Made by a program: the position numbers and the translations under genes
Shown: positions 8,118-17,131 of the stretch, piece by piece
Layout of the letters: each line of letters opens with the position of its first letter
How positions within the stretch are numbered: the first letter of the stretch is position 1
Source of the DNA: Caulobacter radicis
GTDB taxonomy: Bacteria > Pseudomonadota > Alphaproteobacteria > Caulobacterales > Caulobacteraceae
DNA: 64,000 nucleotides
Direction of reading: 5' to 3'
Assembly: GCF_003094615.1 (NCBI RefSeq)
Contig: NZ_QDKO01000040.1
Coordinates: forward strand, 10,675-74,674
Notes under the pieces: generated by a model
Told to the model about the DNA's origin: nothing
The model's database searches: none
Seen by the model: the letters and a program-made list of their open reading frames with translations, nothing else

Positions 8118-8290
8118 GGCTTCAGCCTTGGATATCGGAAACGGTCGGGATGGCGGCGCGCACGGGGGCGCGGGCCGCGTCCGAGGACGCGGCGATCGGG
8201 TTCAGCGGAAGCTGCGCCATCGCGGCGCGGGGGAACCGATCGAAGCCATGGGCATGCTCGTTACCGTCCCCGCGCGCGCCGGACAAGGCT

Positions 8291-9925
8291 CTAGGTTGCT
8301 TTGCCGCGCCGCAGGGCGGCCTTCAGCTCGTTGGGCTTGACGCCGCCGAACAGGAACAGCAGCGGGAAATAGAGCCCGCCGCCGACCAGCACGGTCAGGA
8401 CGAGGGCCACTTCCTTGGCGCCGATGACGCGGCCGCGCAGGCCCAGCGCCTCCAGCGGCGCCTCGATCAGCGGCCGCCAGTGCGAGGCGGCGGCCAGGAT
8501 CAGGCCCATGCCGACGCTGGCCAGCAGGATGCGGGTCACCCGCGACCAGGTCTGGCCCGACGGGCCGTAATGGCCCTTGCGCCAGAGGGTGAAGGCCATC
8601 TGGCCGACATTGAGCCACGAGGCGATGGCGGTCGCCGCGGCGATGCCCTTCACGCCCACCAGATTGAACAGCACGATGCCGAAGGCGATGTTCACCGCCA
8701 CCGAGATCAGGGCGAAGCGCATCGGCGTCTTGGTGTCGCCGCGTGCGAAGAAGGCCCGCGAATAGAGCTGCTGCAGCACGAAGGCCGGGGTGCCCAGGCC
8801 GTAGAAGAACAGCGCCGCCGCCGTCTGGCTGGCGTCGAAGGCGGTGAACTCGCCGCGGGTGTAGAGGCCGTCCGACAGGAAGCCGGGCATGGCCACCAGG
8901 GCCGCCGCGGCCGGCAGGGTGAACGCGAGGGCAAGAGCAATGGCCTGGTCCATGGCGCTCTGGGCGTCGTCGCCGTCGCCGGTGTTCACGGCGCGCGCCA
9001 GTCGCGGCAGCAGGGCGACGCCGATGGCCACGCCCACCAGGCCCAAAGGCAGCTGATAGAGGCGGTCGGCGGTGGCCAGCCAGGTGCGGCCGCCGGGGAC
9101 GTGGCTGGCCAGGGCGCCGGAGATGAAGATGTTGACCTGGGTGGCGCTGGCCGCCAGGGCGCCGGGAATGGCCTTGCCGATCAGGGCCTTCACCTCGGGA
9201 GTCAGGCGCGGCAGCCGCCAGTGGACCTTGGCGCCGGACTTGTTGACGCCCCAGACCAGCAGGCCCGCCTGGGCGACGCCGGCGACGATCACCCCCACCG
9301 AGCCCCAGGTGGCGGCCGAGACGGCGTCGGCCTGCGGCAGGATGAAGATCAGGGTGGCGATGTTCAGCAGCACCGGCGCGCCGGCCGACAGGATGAACTT
9401 GTCGCGGGCGTTCAGCACGCCCGACAGGTGCGCCACGATGGCCATGCACGGCAGGTAGGGCATGGTGATCTGGGTCAGCAGCACGGCCAGCTTGTACTTG
9501 GCCGGGTCGGCGGCGAAGCCGGGGCTGATCAGCATCATCAGCCAGGGCATGGCCAGCTGGCAGATCACGGTGATGATGATGGTGGCCGCCGCCAGGGTGG
9601 CCATGGCGTCGGCGGCCATGACGTCGGCCTTGTCCTCGCCGTCTTCCTGCAGCGACTTGGCGTAGGCCGGCACGAAGGCGGCCGCGAAGGCGCCCTCGGC
9701 GAAGAAGCGGCGGAAGAGGTTGGGAAAGGCCAGGGCCGTGTTGAAGGCGTCGGCGGCCGGCGTGGCGCTGGCCCCCATGCGGTAGGAGATCGCCAGGTCC
9801 CGCACGAAGCCCATCAGCCGGCTGACCAGGGTCAGGCCGGAATAGATCATCGACGACTTGAGCAGGCCTCCGCCCTTCTTGGCGGGCGGGGCGGACGTCG
9901 GTTCGGGCGCGGCGGTGTCGGTCAC
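8291..9925 (-). CDS. murJ: Lipid II flippase MurJ (MviN)
   Basis: Flips lipid II across the inner membrane for peptidoglycan synthesis. It is a polytopic protein with about 14 hydrophobic segments and the conserved N-terminal block LLKSSMIYSGLTLVSRLMGFVRDLAI, then AFNTALAFPNLFRRFFAEGAFAAAFVP, with conserved charged residues typical of MurJ. I give the GTG at 9925 (MTDTAAPEPTS); an ATG at 10003 would add 26 residues and is also possible. The region further upstream is a dispersed repeat, so the gene cannot start earlier than about 10003. Confidence 0.9.
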   Translation of the reverse strand: MTDTAAPEPTSAPPAKKGGGLLKSSMIYSGLTLVSRLMGFVRDLAISYRMGASATPAADAFNTALAFPNLFRRFFAEGAFAAAFVPAYAKSLQEDGEDKADVMAADAMATLAAATIIITVICQLAMPWLMMLISPGFAADPAKYKLAVLLTQITMPYLPCMAIVAHLSGVLNARDKFILSAGAPVLLNIATLIFILPQADAVSAATWGSVGVIVAGVAQAGLLVWGVNKSGAKVHWRLPRLTPEVKALIGKAIPGALAASATQVNIFISGALASHVPGGRTWLATADRLYQLPLGLVGVAIGVALLPRLARAVNTGDGDDAQSAMDQAIALALAFTLPAAAALVAMPGFLSDGLYTRGEFTAFDASQTAAALFFYGLGTPAFVLQQLYSRAFFARGDTKTPMRFALISVAVNIAFGIVLFNLVGVKGIAAATAIASWLNVGQMAFTLWRKGHYGPSGQTWSRVTRILLASVGMGLILAAASHWRPLIEAPLEALGLRGRVIGAKEVALVLTVLVGGGLYFPLLFLFGGVKPNELKAALRRGKAT

Positions 9926-10011
9926 GTCCGGCTTCTGGGCGCTGCGCGGGAGGGCGTCAAGCGGGCGCGCGCGGCCTGCACCGAGGTTTGACGGAAAGTG
10001 CATTGGAGGTC

Positions 10012-10150
10012 TGAGAACCTCCCCCTGTGCGGGAGGCGATCGCGCGGCGACCGGTGGGGGGAGTCGATGATAGGTTTCCGACGCTTCGAAAGCTGAAAAC
10101 GTCCCCCCTCCGGCCCTCTGGGCCACCTCCCCCAGAGTGGGAGGATCTTA
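10012..10150. repeat. Dispersed intergenic repeat, family B copy 1
   Basis: Contains GAACCTCCCCCTGTGCGGGAGG, then GATCGCGCGGCGACCGGTGGGG, and ends with a CCTCCCCCAGAGTGGGAGGATCT block. Matching blocks occur in the same order at 34341-34466 and in inverted form at 17009-17127. It contains several small hairpins and lies between murJ and holA. Confidence 0.75.
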
Positions 10151-10155
10151 GCCCC

Positions 10156-11211
10156 CTACAGCCCCAGCCGCCTCGCGCGCCCGGCGATCTGCAGCGCCAG
10201 GCGCTCGGCGATCAGCTGGTCCGGCGAGCCGGAGGTCTTGCAGGCCTTGTCGGCGGTCAGGATGTCCTGCTGCACGGTCAGAAGATGTTCCAGCGTCCAG
10301 GCCCGGGCCTGGCGAAGGAACTCGCGCTCGGTCTTCCAGAACACGCCCGAGGCCTTGGCGGCGGCGCCCAGGTCGACGCCGTTCTTGTGCAGGGTCAGGG
10401 TGCGGCGCAGGCGGCCCAGATAGTAGCCCATGGCCCGGACGGCGGCCGGACCGCCCTCGCCTTCCTGGGCGGCGCGACGCAGGCCGGCCTGGGCCGCGCC
10501 GATCTTGCCGCCGAAGGCGTCGGCGGCCGCGTCGCTGAGCGAGGCCTCGGGCTCGACGCCGAGGAAGTCGGTCAGGTCGGCGGGCGTGGCCACCACGCCG
10601 CTGTTTGGCCCCAGGTACAGCGCCAGGCGCTCGATCTCGGCGCGGGCGACGCCGCGCTCCTTGGGCAGGCGGTTGACGAACAGATCCAGCGCTTCGCCGT
10701 TCAGGCTGACCCCGTCGCGCGAAAGCGCGTCGCGGGTCAGGCGCGCCATGTCGCCGACTTCGTCCTCGTAGCAGGGGATGACGTAGCAGCCGCCGGCCTT
10801 CTCGGCCGTCTTGCGCAGGGTGGAGTCACGGCCCAGGGCCCCGGCCTCGACCAAGAAGAAGGCTTCGGGATTGAGCCGCCCCTCGACGTGGGCGGTCAGG
10901 GCCTCGGCGGCCTGCTTGTCGGGACCGGCCTTCTCGCCCATCAGCCGCAGGCGCACCAGGCGCTTGCCGCCCATCATCGACAGGGCGGCCAGCTCATCTT
11001 CCAGACGGCCAGGCTGGCTGTCGAGGTCGCCCTCGGTCAGCAGGGCGGTGTCGAAGGGGTCGTCGGGCCGCTCGACCACCTTGTGGGCGAGCTGGGTGGC
11101 GCGGTCGCGCACCACGCCGCGGTCCTTGCCGTAGATGACGACGGCGCGGATGTCGGGGGTCGGTTCCTTCAGGAACCGCTCGACGTCCTGCCGCTTGGAA
11201 AGAATGGCCAC
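10156..11211 (-). CDS. holA: DNA polymerase III subunit delta
   Basis: Clamp-loader subunit that opens the beta sliding clamp, 351 residues. The N-terminus MAILSKRQDVERFLKEP and the YGKDRGVVRDRATQLA segment match alphaproteobacterial HolA, as do the FFLVEAGALGRDSTLRK and AVRAMGYYLGRLRR blocks in the middle and C-terminal thirds. It begins with GTG four bases after lptE. leuS-lptE-holA is a standard operon in Gram-negative bacteria. Confidence 0.93.
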   Translation of the reverse strand: MAILSKRQDVERFLKEPTPDIRAVVIYGKDRGVVRDRATQLAHKVVERPDDPFDTALLTEGDLDSQPGRLEDELAALSMMGGKRLVRLRLMGEKAGPDKQAAEALTAHVEGRLNPEAFFLVEAGALGRDSTLRKTAEKAGGCYVIPCYEDEVGDMARLTRDALSRDGVSLNGEALDLFVNRLPKERGVARAEIERLALYLGPNSGVVATPADLTDFLGVEPEASLSDAAADAFGGKIGAAQAGLRRAAQEGEGGPAAVRAMGYYLGRLRRTLTLHKNGVDLGAAAKASGVFWKTEREFLRQARAWTLEHLLTVQQDILTADKACKTSGSPDQLIAERLALQIAGRARRLGL

Positions 11212-11215
11212 GAGG

Positions 11216-11710
11216 TCAGGCGGGCGCCTTGCCGGCCAGCCACGCGGCCAGTTCCAGCTGGATCTTGCGGGCCACCTCGGCGGCGGCGCGCTCCTGACCG
11301 TCCTGCTGGGCGGCGATGGCGGCGTAGGGCTGGTCGGCGGAGTCGTAGGTGACCACCGCCGTCGTCGTTCCCTTGCGCACTTCCGAGCCCGTCGTCGTGT
11401 CGGAGAGCTTCCACTCGACCTTCATGTTGAGTTCGTAGCGGTTGGCCACGTTGTCGACGCGCACGCCGCGGGCGTAGCGCCGTTCCTCGACCTTGTAGGT
11501 CAGGCGATGCGAGGGCAGCACGTTGGGGTTCCGCGCCAGGGCGTCTTCCAGCTGCTCGCGCAGCAGGTAGCCGGCGCGGCCGTCGGCCGCCACCACCTCG
11601 ATCGCGCCCAGGCCGCCGGTGACGCCCTGCTGGCCGTACAGCGGGGTGAAGCCGCAGGCCGACAGGGCCAGGGTCGAGAGAAGGGCGGCGGCCGCCAGGA
11701 GACGCTTCAT
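11216..11710 (-). CDS. lptE: LPS-assembly lipoprotein LptE
   Basis: Outer-membrane lipoprotein that plugs and assists LptD in LPS insertion, 164 residues. The signal sequence MKRLLAAAALLSTLALSACGFTPLYG ends in the lipobox LSAC, followed by the GFTPLYG stretch that is diagnostic for the family. It starts three bases past the leuS stop and ends four bases before holA, so the three are one operon. Confidence 0.93.
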   Translation of the reverse strand: MKRLLAAAALLSTLALSACGFTPLYGQQGVTGGLGAIEVVAADGRAGYLLREQLEDALARNPNVLPSHRLTYKVEERRYARGVRVDNVANRYELNMKVEWKLSDTTTGSEVRKGTTTAVVTYDSADQPYAAIAAQQDGQERAAAEVARKIQLELAAWLAGKAPA

Positions 11711-11713
11711 GGA

Positions 11714-14305
11714 TCAGTTCGCCACGATGTTGACGATGCGGTCTTTGACCACGATCACCTTGCGGACCGTGACGCCCTCAAGGTGGGCCATGACGGCGGG
11801 ATCCGCCAGAGCGATTTTCTGCACCTCGTCGTCCGGAGCGCCGGCCTTGACCTTGATCTCGCCGCGGCGCTTGCCGTTGATCTGGATCGGCAGCACGCGC
11901 TCGTCGTCGGCGGCCAGGGCCGGATCGGCCTTGGGCCACGGCGCGTCGACCACCATGCCCGTACGACCCAGGCGCACCCAGGCCTCCTCGGCCAGGTGAG
12001 GCGTGAACGGCGCCACCAGGCGGGCCAGGATGTCCAGCGCCTCGACGCGGGCGGCCAGCACGCCCTGGCTCGCGCCTTCGGCCGGAGCGGCCTTCAGGGC
12101 GTTCAGGAACTCGTACAGGCGCGCCACGCCGCTGTTGAAGCGGAAGCCCTCGATGCTGTCGGTGACGAAACCGATCAGCTTGTGGGCCGCCTTGCGCAGG
12201 GCCAGGGCCGCCTCGTCGGCGTCATCGTGGGCGAAGTCGCCCGCCGGCTGGCTGTCGAACTCGTTCCACAGACGGTGGGTGAAGCGCCAGGAGCCCTCGA
12301 CGCCGGCGTTGCTCCACTGCACGTCGCGTTCGGGCGGGCTGTCGCTCATCACGAACAGGCGCGCGGCGTCGACGCCGTAGGCCTCGAAGATGTCTTCGGG
12401 CGCGACGACGTTCTTCTTGGACTTCGACATCTTCTCGATGTCGCCGATGACGACCGGCGCGCCGGTCGTGGCATGCTTGGCGGAGCGGACATTGCCCTCG
12501 GCGGTGATCACCACGTTGGACGGCTCGACCCAGTCGCCGGCCTCGTCCTTGTAGGCCTCGTGGGTGACCATGCCCTGCGTGAACAGGCCCGCGAACGGCT
12601 CGTCGACCGACAGCAGGCCCTCGTCCTTCAGGGCCTTGGTGATGAAGCGGGCGTACAGCAGGTGCAGCACCGCGTGCTCGACGCCGCCGATATACTGGTC
12701 GACCGGCATCCAGTGGTCGGCGCAGGCCTTGTCGATCGGCTCGGCCGCGGTTGGATCGGTGAAGCGGGCGAAGTACCAGCTGCTGTCCACGAAGGTGTCC
12801 AGCGTGTCGGTCTCGCGCTCGGCCGGAGCGCCGCACGACGGACAGGCGACGTGCTTCCAGGTCGGGTGCCGCACCAGCGGATTGCCCGGCTTGTTGGGAT
12901 CGAAGGTGACGTCCTCGGGCAGGGTCACCGGCAGCTGGTCTTCCGGCACGGCCACGGGGCCGCAGGCCTCGCAGTGGATGACCGGGATCGGGCAGCCCCA
13001 GTAGCGCTGGCGCGACACGCCCCAGTCCCGCAGACGATAGACGGTCGCGCCCTGGCCCTGGCCGGCGGCCTCGATGCGGGCGACAGCCTCGGTCTTGGCG
13101 GCCTCGACCTCCATCCCGTCCAGGAACTCGGAGTTGAAGATCTTGCCGGGGCCGACATAGGCCTCCTTGCCGACCGTGAACTCGGCCGCATCCGCGCCCG
13201 GCGGCAGCACCACCGGCAGCACCGGCAGGTCGTACTTGCGGGCGAAGTCCAGGTCGCGCTGGTCGTGGGCCGGGCAGGCGAAGATCGCGCCGGCGCCGTA
13301 GTCCATCAGGATGAAGTTGGCGATCCACACCGGCAGGGTGATCGACGGGTCCAGCGGGTGCTTCACTCGCAGGCCGGTGTCGCGGCCCAGCTTCTCGGCG
13401 CCCTCGATATCGGCCTCCGAGGTGCCGCCCTTGCGGCACTCGGCGATGAAGGCCTGCAGGTCGGGGTTCTCGACCGCCAGCTGCTCGGCCAGCGGGTGCT
13501 CGGGGGCGATGCCCACGAAGCTGGCGCCGAACAGGGTGTCGGGACGGGTGGTGTAGACTTCCAGGCCCTCGGCCAGGCCGTCGGGCGCTTCGCCGTCAAA
13601 TTGGAATTTGAAGCGCAGGCCCGTGGACCGGCCGATCCAGTTCTCCTGCATGATGCGGACCTTCTCGGGCCAGCGATCCAGGGTCTTCAGGCCGTCGATC
13701 AGGGCGTCGGCGTAGTCGGTGATGCGCAGGAACCACTGGGTCAGCTTGCGCTTCTCGACCGTCGCGCCCGAGCGCCAGCCCTTGCCGTCGATGACCTGCT
13801 CGTTGGCCAGCACGGTCATGTCGACCGGGTCCCAGTTGACCGAGGCTTCCTTGCGATAGACCAGGCCGCGCTTCAGCAGGCGCAGGAACCAGGCCTGCTG
13901 CTTGCCGTAGTATTCCGGGTCGCAGGTGGCGAACTCGCGCGACCAGTCGACCGACAGGCCCAGGGCCTTCAGCTGCTCGCGCATGGCCGCGATGTTGTCG
14001 TAGGTCCAGCCCTTGGGGTGGACGCCGCGCTCCATGGCCGCGTTCTCGGCGGGCATGCCGAAGGCGTCCCAGCCCATCGGGTGCAGCACGTTGAAGCCTT
14101 GGGCGCGCTTGTAGCGGGCCACGACGTCGCCCATGGCGTAGTTGCGCACATGGCCCATGTGGATGCGCCCCGACGGGTAGGGGAACATCTCGAGCACGTA
14201 GTACTTCGGACGCGCGTCGGGAGCGATCGGCGTCAGGAAGGTGTTGGCGTTCGCCCAGGCGGCGCGCCACTTCGGCTCGGTGTCTTTGGGATTGTAGCGG
14301 GCCAT
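11714..14305 (-). CDS. leuS: Leucyl-tRNA synthetase
   Basis: Class I synthetase charging tRNA-Leu, 863 residues. HIGH-type motif HMGH at residues 49-52 (in FPYPSGRIHMGHVRNYAMGDV) and KMSKS at 625-629. A CP1 editing domain is present (TTRPDTLFGASFVGIAPEHP), and a CxxC...CxxC zinc site lies around CEACG/CPSCG. Only a hairpin and no gene lies in the 212 bp upstream. First gene of the leuS-lptE-holA operon. Confidence 0.97.
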   Translation of the reverse strand: MARYNPKDTEPKWRAAWANANTFLTPIAPDARPKYYVLEMFPYPSGRIHMGHVRNYAMGDVVARYKRAQGFNVLHPMGWDAFGMPAENAAMERGVHPKGWTYDNIAAMREQLKALGLSVDWSREFATCDPEYYGKQQAWFLRLLKRGLVYRKEASVNWDPVDMTVLANEQVIDGKGWRSGATVEKRKLTQWFLRITDYADALIDGLKTLDRWPEKVRIMQENWIGRSTGLRFKFQFDGEAPDGLAEGLEVYTTRPDTLFGASFVGIAPEHPLAEQLAVENPDLQAFIAECRKGGTSEADIEGAEKLGRDTGLRVKHPLDPSITLPVWIANFILMDYGAGAIFACPAHDQRDLDFARKYDLPVLPVVLPPGADAAEFTVGKEAYVGPGKIFNSEFLDGMEVEAAKTEAVARIEAAGQGQGATVYRLRDWGVSRQRYWGCPIPVIHCEACGPVAVPEDQLPVTLPEDVTFDPNKPGNPLVRHPTWKHVACPSCGAPAERETDTLDTFVDSSWYFARFTDPTAAEPIDKACADHWMPVDQYIGGVEHAVLHLLYARFITKALKDEGLLSVDEPFAGLFTQGMVTHEAYKDEAGDWVEPSNVVITAEGNVRSAKHATTGAPVVIGDIEKMSKSKKNVVAPEDIFEAYGVDAARLFVMSDSPPERDVQWSNAGVEGSWRFTHRLWNEFDSQPAGDFAHDDADEAALALRKAAHKLIGFVTDSIEGFRFNSGVARLYEFLNALKAAPAEGASQGVLAARVEALDILARLVAPFTPHLAEEAWVRLGRTGMVVDAPWPKADPALAADDERVLPIQINGKRRGEIKVKAGAPDDEVQKIALADPAVMAHLEGVTVRKVIVVKDRIVNIVAN

Positions 14306-14454
14306 GGAAACCAGACAGTGCTTGCGGTCGATGCGCGAGAGCGCGCCAGGGTTAGGTGTGAGCGGTTAACCCGCCCGGGCGCGCTCCAAAAAATGGACGC
14401 GGTCCGCAATGCTCATAAGCGGTTTCGCGGCCGGGGCGCGCCTAAATATGCGAA

Positions 14455-14488
14455 CGGGAGCCCCTTGTCGCCAGACGAGGGGCTCCCG
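14455..14488 (-). terminator. Hairpin, probable terminator of the DUF3576 gene
   Basis: A ten-bp stem (CGGGAGCCCC at 14455-14464, complement at 14479-14488), with the inner bases also able to pair. It lies about 30 bp downstream of the DUF3576 lipoprotein stop and before leuS. The U-tract on the minus-strand transcript is weak. Confidence 0.55.
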
Positions 14489-14517
14489 CGCGGATCCTTC
14501 GGGACTTTGAAGAGCCC

Positions 14518-15030
14518 TTAGTTCCGGATGTTCGAGAGGCGAAGCTGACGCGCGCGGGTCAGGATGGCGTTCTCGATGTCGGTCGCCGTCTGGTCAGAGG
14601 CGGCCGTGTCGACCCAGGCGCCCGAGGCGTCCTTGGCCTGCTTGAAGATCGTGACGTTCAGGCCGTCGGCGCGCAGGCGGGTGTCCAGGATGTAGACGGT
14701 GGCCTTGAAGCGCTCGTCCGGCTTTTCCGGGTTGATGTACCAGTCAGTGACGATCACGCCGCCGTACGGGTCGGCCGAGGCCAGCGGCATGAAGGCCAGC
14801 GTGTCCAGCGACGCGCGCCACAGGAAGCCGTTGACGCCGATCGAGCCTTCGCTCGTGGCGGCCTTCGGGCTCTTCTTGAACAGGCCGAAGGGCTGGAAAC
14901 CGGGCTCTTCGCTCTGGCTGGTGAAGGTCTTGGGCGGCTTGTTGCTGCTGCACGCGGCCACGCCGAGAACCGACAGCGCCAGCACGCCGGCGGCGACGCC
15001 GCGCAACATGGACCCACGCTCAAACGCCAT
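14518..15030 (-). CDS. DUF3576 family lipoprotein
   Basis: A 170-residue envelope lipoprotein. The signal MAFERGSMLRGVAAGVLALSVLGVAAC has the lipobox VAAC. The body shows the DUF3576 features IGVNGFLWRASLDTLAFMPLASADPYGGVIVTDWY, then the C-terminal AILTRARQLRLSNI. The ATG at 15030 has AGCGAGG upstream, so I prefer it to a TTG at 15045. The family is conserved in alphaproteobacteria with no assigned function; a role in envelope assembly is inference. Confidence 0.88.
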   Translation of the reverse strand: MAFERGSMLRGVAAGVLALSVLGVAACSSNKPPKTFTSQSEEPGFQPFGLFKKSPKAATSEGSIGVNGFLWRASLDTLAFMPLASADPYGGVIVTDWYINPEKPDERFKATVYILDTRLRADGLNVTIFKQAKDASGAWVDTAASDQTATDIENAILTRARQLRLSNIRN

Positions 15031-15296
15031 AGTACCTCGCTCCAAAAATCTGCCGGCGCGTGCGCGCAGCCCAGGCGCGCCCCCGCAGCCGGAACGCGTC
15101 TATAGCATGGCCGCGCTGCGTCAAAACAGGAATCGCGTGACATGACCGCCACAGGCGCCGCTTGAATCGTAACCTGCGACGATCAGCGTGATCCAAGCCC
15201 TGTTGACCGCGTTGTACCAAGGCCTTTATTCGGCGTTCAGGGTGTCTGTACCTATATGAGGTTCGGGCAGGGGTTAATTTGGGGAATAGGTGTCGA

Positions 15297-15719
15297 GTGA
15301 CGAAGGTCGCGACGCAATTCGTCTTGGCGGGCGCCGCCGCGCTGATCCTCACGGGATCGGCATCGCTGGCTCATGCCCAGACCAAGACCCGCACCGCGCC
15401 GGCCACCGCCGACTTCACCGTCAAGAACGACTTCACCGCCTCGCAAGGCGCGCCGTTCAGCCCGCAGAACCCCAAGAAGACCCTCGAATTCGACGCCCGC
15501 AAGGGCAAGTGGGGCCTCAAGCTCGACCTCGACCAGCCCGTGGGCCGCGAGATGGAGCTGAAGGACGTCCAGGCCGGGGCCTACTACAAGGTCACCCCGT
15601 CGATCCGCGTCGGCGGCGCCGTGGCCCTGGGCGAGAACAACCCTGTGGCCGCCGCCCGCAAGAACGAAACCCGCGAGCCCGCGCCGCGCGTGAAGCTGGA
15701 AACGGCGTTCAAGTTCTGA
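15297..15719 (+). CDS. Small periplasmic protein, NtrZ-like
   Basis: A 140-residue exported protein from the GTG at 15297. The first about 27 residues are a Sec signal ending SLAHA-Q. The mature part contains KNDFTASQGAPFSPQNPKK, WGLKLDLDQPVGREMELKDVQAGAYYKVTPSIRVGGAVALGE and ends in KLETAFKF, giving an amphipathic beta pattern. This resembles the NtrZ family, a periplasmic inhibitor of the histidine kinase NtrY in Caulobacter, but I name it only tentatively; ntrY is not in the window. A TTG at 15279 is an alternative start. It converges on the thiE-like gene. Confidence 0.6.
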   Translation: MTKVATQFVLAGAAALILTGSASLAHAQTKTRTAPATADFTVKNDFTASQGAPFSPQNPKKTLEFDARKGKWGLKLDLDQPVGREMELKDVQAGAYYKVTPSIRVGGAVALGENNPVAAARKNETREPAPRVKLETAFKF

Positions 15720-15732
15720 TCCGCGGCGTCGT

Positions 15733-16359
15733 TCAGGCGCCGAAACCCTCGATCCCCGCCAGACCGTAGACGCCCGCGCCGACCAGCGCGTCGACGGTTT
15801 TCGCGTTGACGCCCCCGAGCGCATAGATCGGCAGGGCTGCGTCCGCCACGATCGCGGCCAGGCCCTGCACGCCCAGCGGCGCGCCCGCCGAGGGGCTGTT
15901 GCTGGGAAATACCGGCGAGACCACCACCGCCTCGACGCCGGCCTGCTGAGCCGCCCGCACGGCCTGGGCGTCATGCGCCGCCGCCGTGATCCGCCATGAC
16001 GGATAGGCCCTGCGAATACCGGCCGCGCTGTCCACCAGCCGCTGAGGCAGATGCACGCCGCCAGCGCCGATCGCCTTGGCCAGGGCCGGATCGGCGCCGG
16101 CCAGCAGCAGCAGGCCGCGAGCCCGGGCGATCGCCGACAGCCGCTGGCCGCGCCCGACCGCGTCCGACGCATCGAAAGGGCGGTAGACGATCCCCGCGCC
16201 CGCCGGCAGGCGCTCGGCGACGGCCTCTGGATCGGGAACCCGCACCGGATCGGTGAAAAACAGCAAGCGCGGCAGGGGATCGCCCGGCCAGACCCATGGG
16301 CGAAGCCGCGCGGCCGTTCTAGAGAGGGTCTCCAGACTGCCTGTTTCCTGGTCCGCCAT
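15733..16359 (-). CDS. Thiamine phosphate synthase-like protein (ThiE/TenI family)
   Basis: TIM-barrel protein of 208 residues. The family pattern is clear: LLFFTDPVR near the start, LLLAGADPALAKAIGAGGVHLPQRL, DAVVVSPVFPSN in the middle (VEAVVVSPVFPSNSPS) and the phosphate-binding end ALGGVNAKTVDALVGAGVYGLAGI. ThiE joins the thiamine pyrimidine and thiazole; TenI-like members may act as aminotransferase-like isomerases, and sequence alone does not settle which. Its start codon overlaps the start of yggS on the other strand. Confidence 0.82.
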   Translation of the reverse strand: MADQETGSLETLSRTAARLRPWVWPGDPLPRLLFFTDPVRVPDPEAVAERLPAGAGIVYRPFDASDAVGRGQRLSAIARARGLLLLAGADPALAKAIGAGGVHLPQRLVDSAAGIRRAYPSWRITAAAHDAQAVRAAQQAGVEAVVVSPVFPSNSPSAGAPLGVQGLAAIVADAALPIYALGGVNAKTVDALVGAGVYGLAGIEGFGA

Positions 16360-17002
16360 GTCCGAAGCCCTGAACGCCATCCGATCCCGCATCGCCGCCG
16401 CCGCTCTCGCAGCCGGCCGCCCCGCCGACGCCGTCCAGTTGGTGGCGGTGTCGAAGCTGCAGCCGTGGGACCATATCGCCCCTGTGTTCGACGGCGGCCA
16501 GCGGGTTTTCGGCGAGAACCGCGTGCAGGAGGCCAAGGAACGCTGGACGCCGCTGCGCGAGCAGATCGAACTGCGCCTGATCGGCCCCTTGCAGACCAAC
16601 AAGGCGCGCGACGCGGTGGCCTTCTTCGACGTGATCGAGACGCTCGACCGCGAGAAGCTGGCGCGGGTGCTGGCCGACGAAGTGCAGACGCAGGGGAGGG
16701 CCCCGCGTCTCTATGTCCAGGTCAATACCGGGCAGGAACCGCAGAAGGCCGGCGTAACGCCGGGCGAGGCAGACGCCTTCGTCGCCGCCTGCCGCGAAAC
16801 CTACGGCCTCGCCGTCGAGGGCCTGATGTGCATCCCGCCCGCCGACGAGGATCCCGCGCCGCATTTCCGGATGCTGGGAGCCATCGCCGCCCACAACGGG
16901 ATCGCCAAACTCTCCATGGGCATGAGCGACGACTTCGAGACCGCCATCGCCTGCGGGGCCACTTCGGTGCGGGTGGGCTCGGCGCTATTCGGGGCGCGGT
17001 GA
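16358..17002 (+). CDS. YggS family pyridoxal phosphate homeostasis protein
   Basis: PLP-binding TIM-barrel protein of 214 residues, alanine racemase N-terminal fold. Signatures seen: LVAVSKLQPWDHI (lysine binds PLP), RVFGENRVQEAKERW, LRLIGPLQTNKARDAV, QVNTGQEPQKAG, GLMCIPP and the closing LSMGMSDDFETAIACGATSVRVGSALFG. The family controls PLP levels and amino-acid homeostasis and has no catalytic activity assigned. The ATG at 16358 overlaps the divergent thiE-like ATG (shared CATG), leaving no intergenic space. Confidence 0.93.
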   Translation: MSEALNAIRSRIAAAALAAGRPADAVQLVAVSKLQPWDHIAPVFDGGQRVFGENRVQEAKERWTPLREQIELRLIGPLQTNKARDAVAFFDVIETLDREKLARVLADEVQTQGRAPRLYVQVNTGQEPQKAGVTPGEADAFVAACRETYGLAVEGLMCIPPADEDPAPHFRMLGAIAAHNGIAKLSMGMSDDFETAIACGATSVRVGSALFGAR

Positions 17003-17008
17003 TCCCAA

Positions 17009-17127
17009 GATCCTCCCCCCTCTGGGGGAGGGGGCCTGTTTTCAGCTGCCGCGATGCCTGCCGGTCACCTCTCGCTTCCCCCTCAGTCGCTTCGCGACAG
17101 CTCCCCCTTCAGGGGGAGCACCTCAAG
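17009..17127. repeat. Dispersed intergenic repeat, family B copy 3 (inverted, diverged)
   Basis: Begins AAGATCCTCCCCCCTCTGGGGG, the reverse complement of the end of the copies at 10150 and 34466, continues through TTTTCAGCTGCCGC (the inverse of a block in the 34-kb copy) and ends CTCCCCCTTCAGGGGGAG. It fills the space between convergent yggS and the L,D-transpeptidase gene. Confidence 0.6.
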
Positions 17128-17131
17128 GGCC

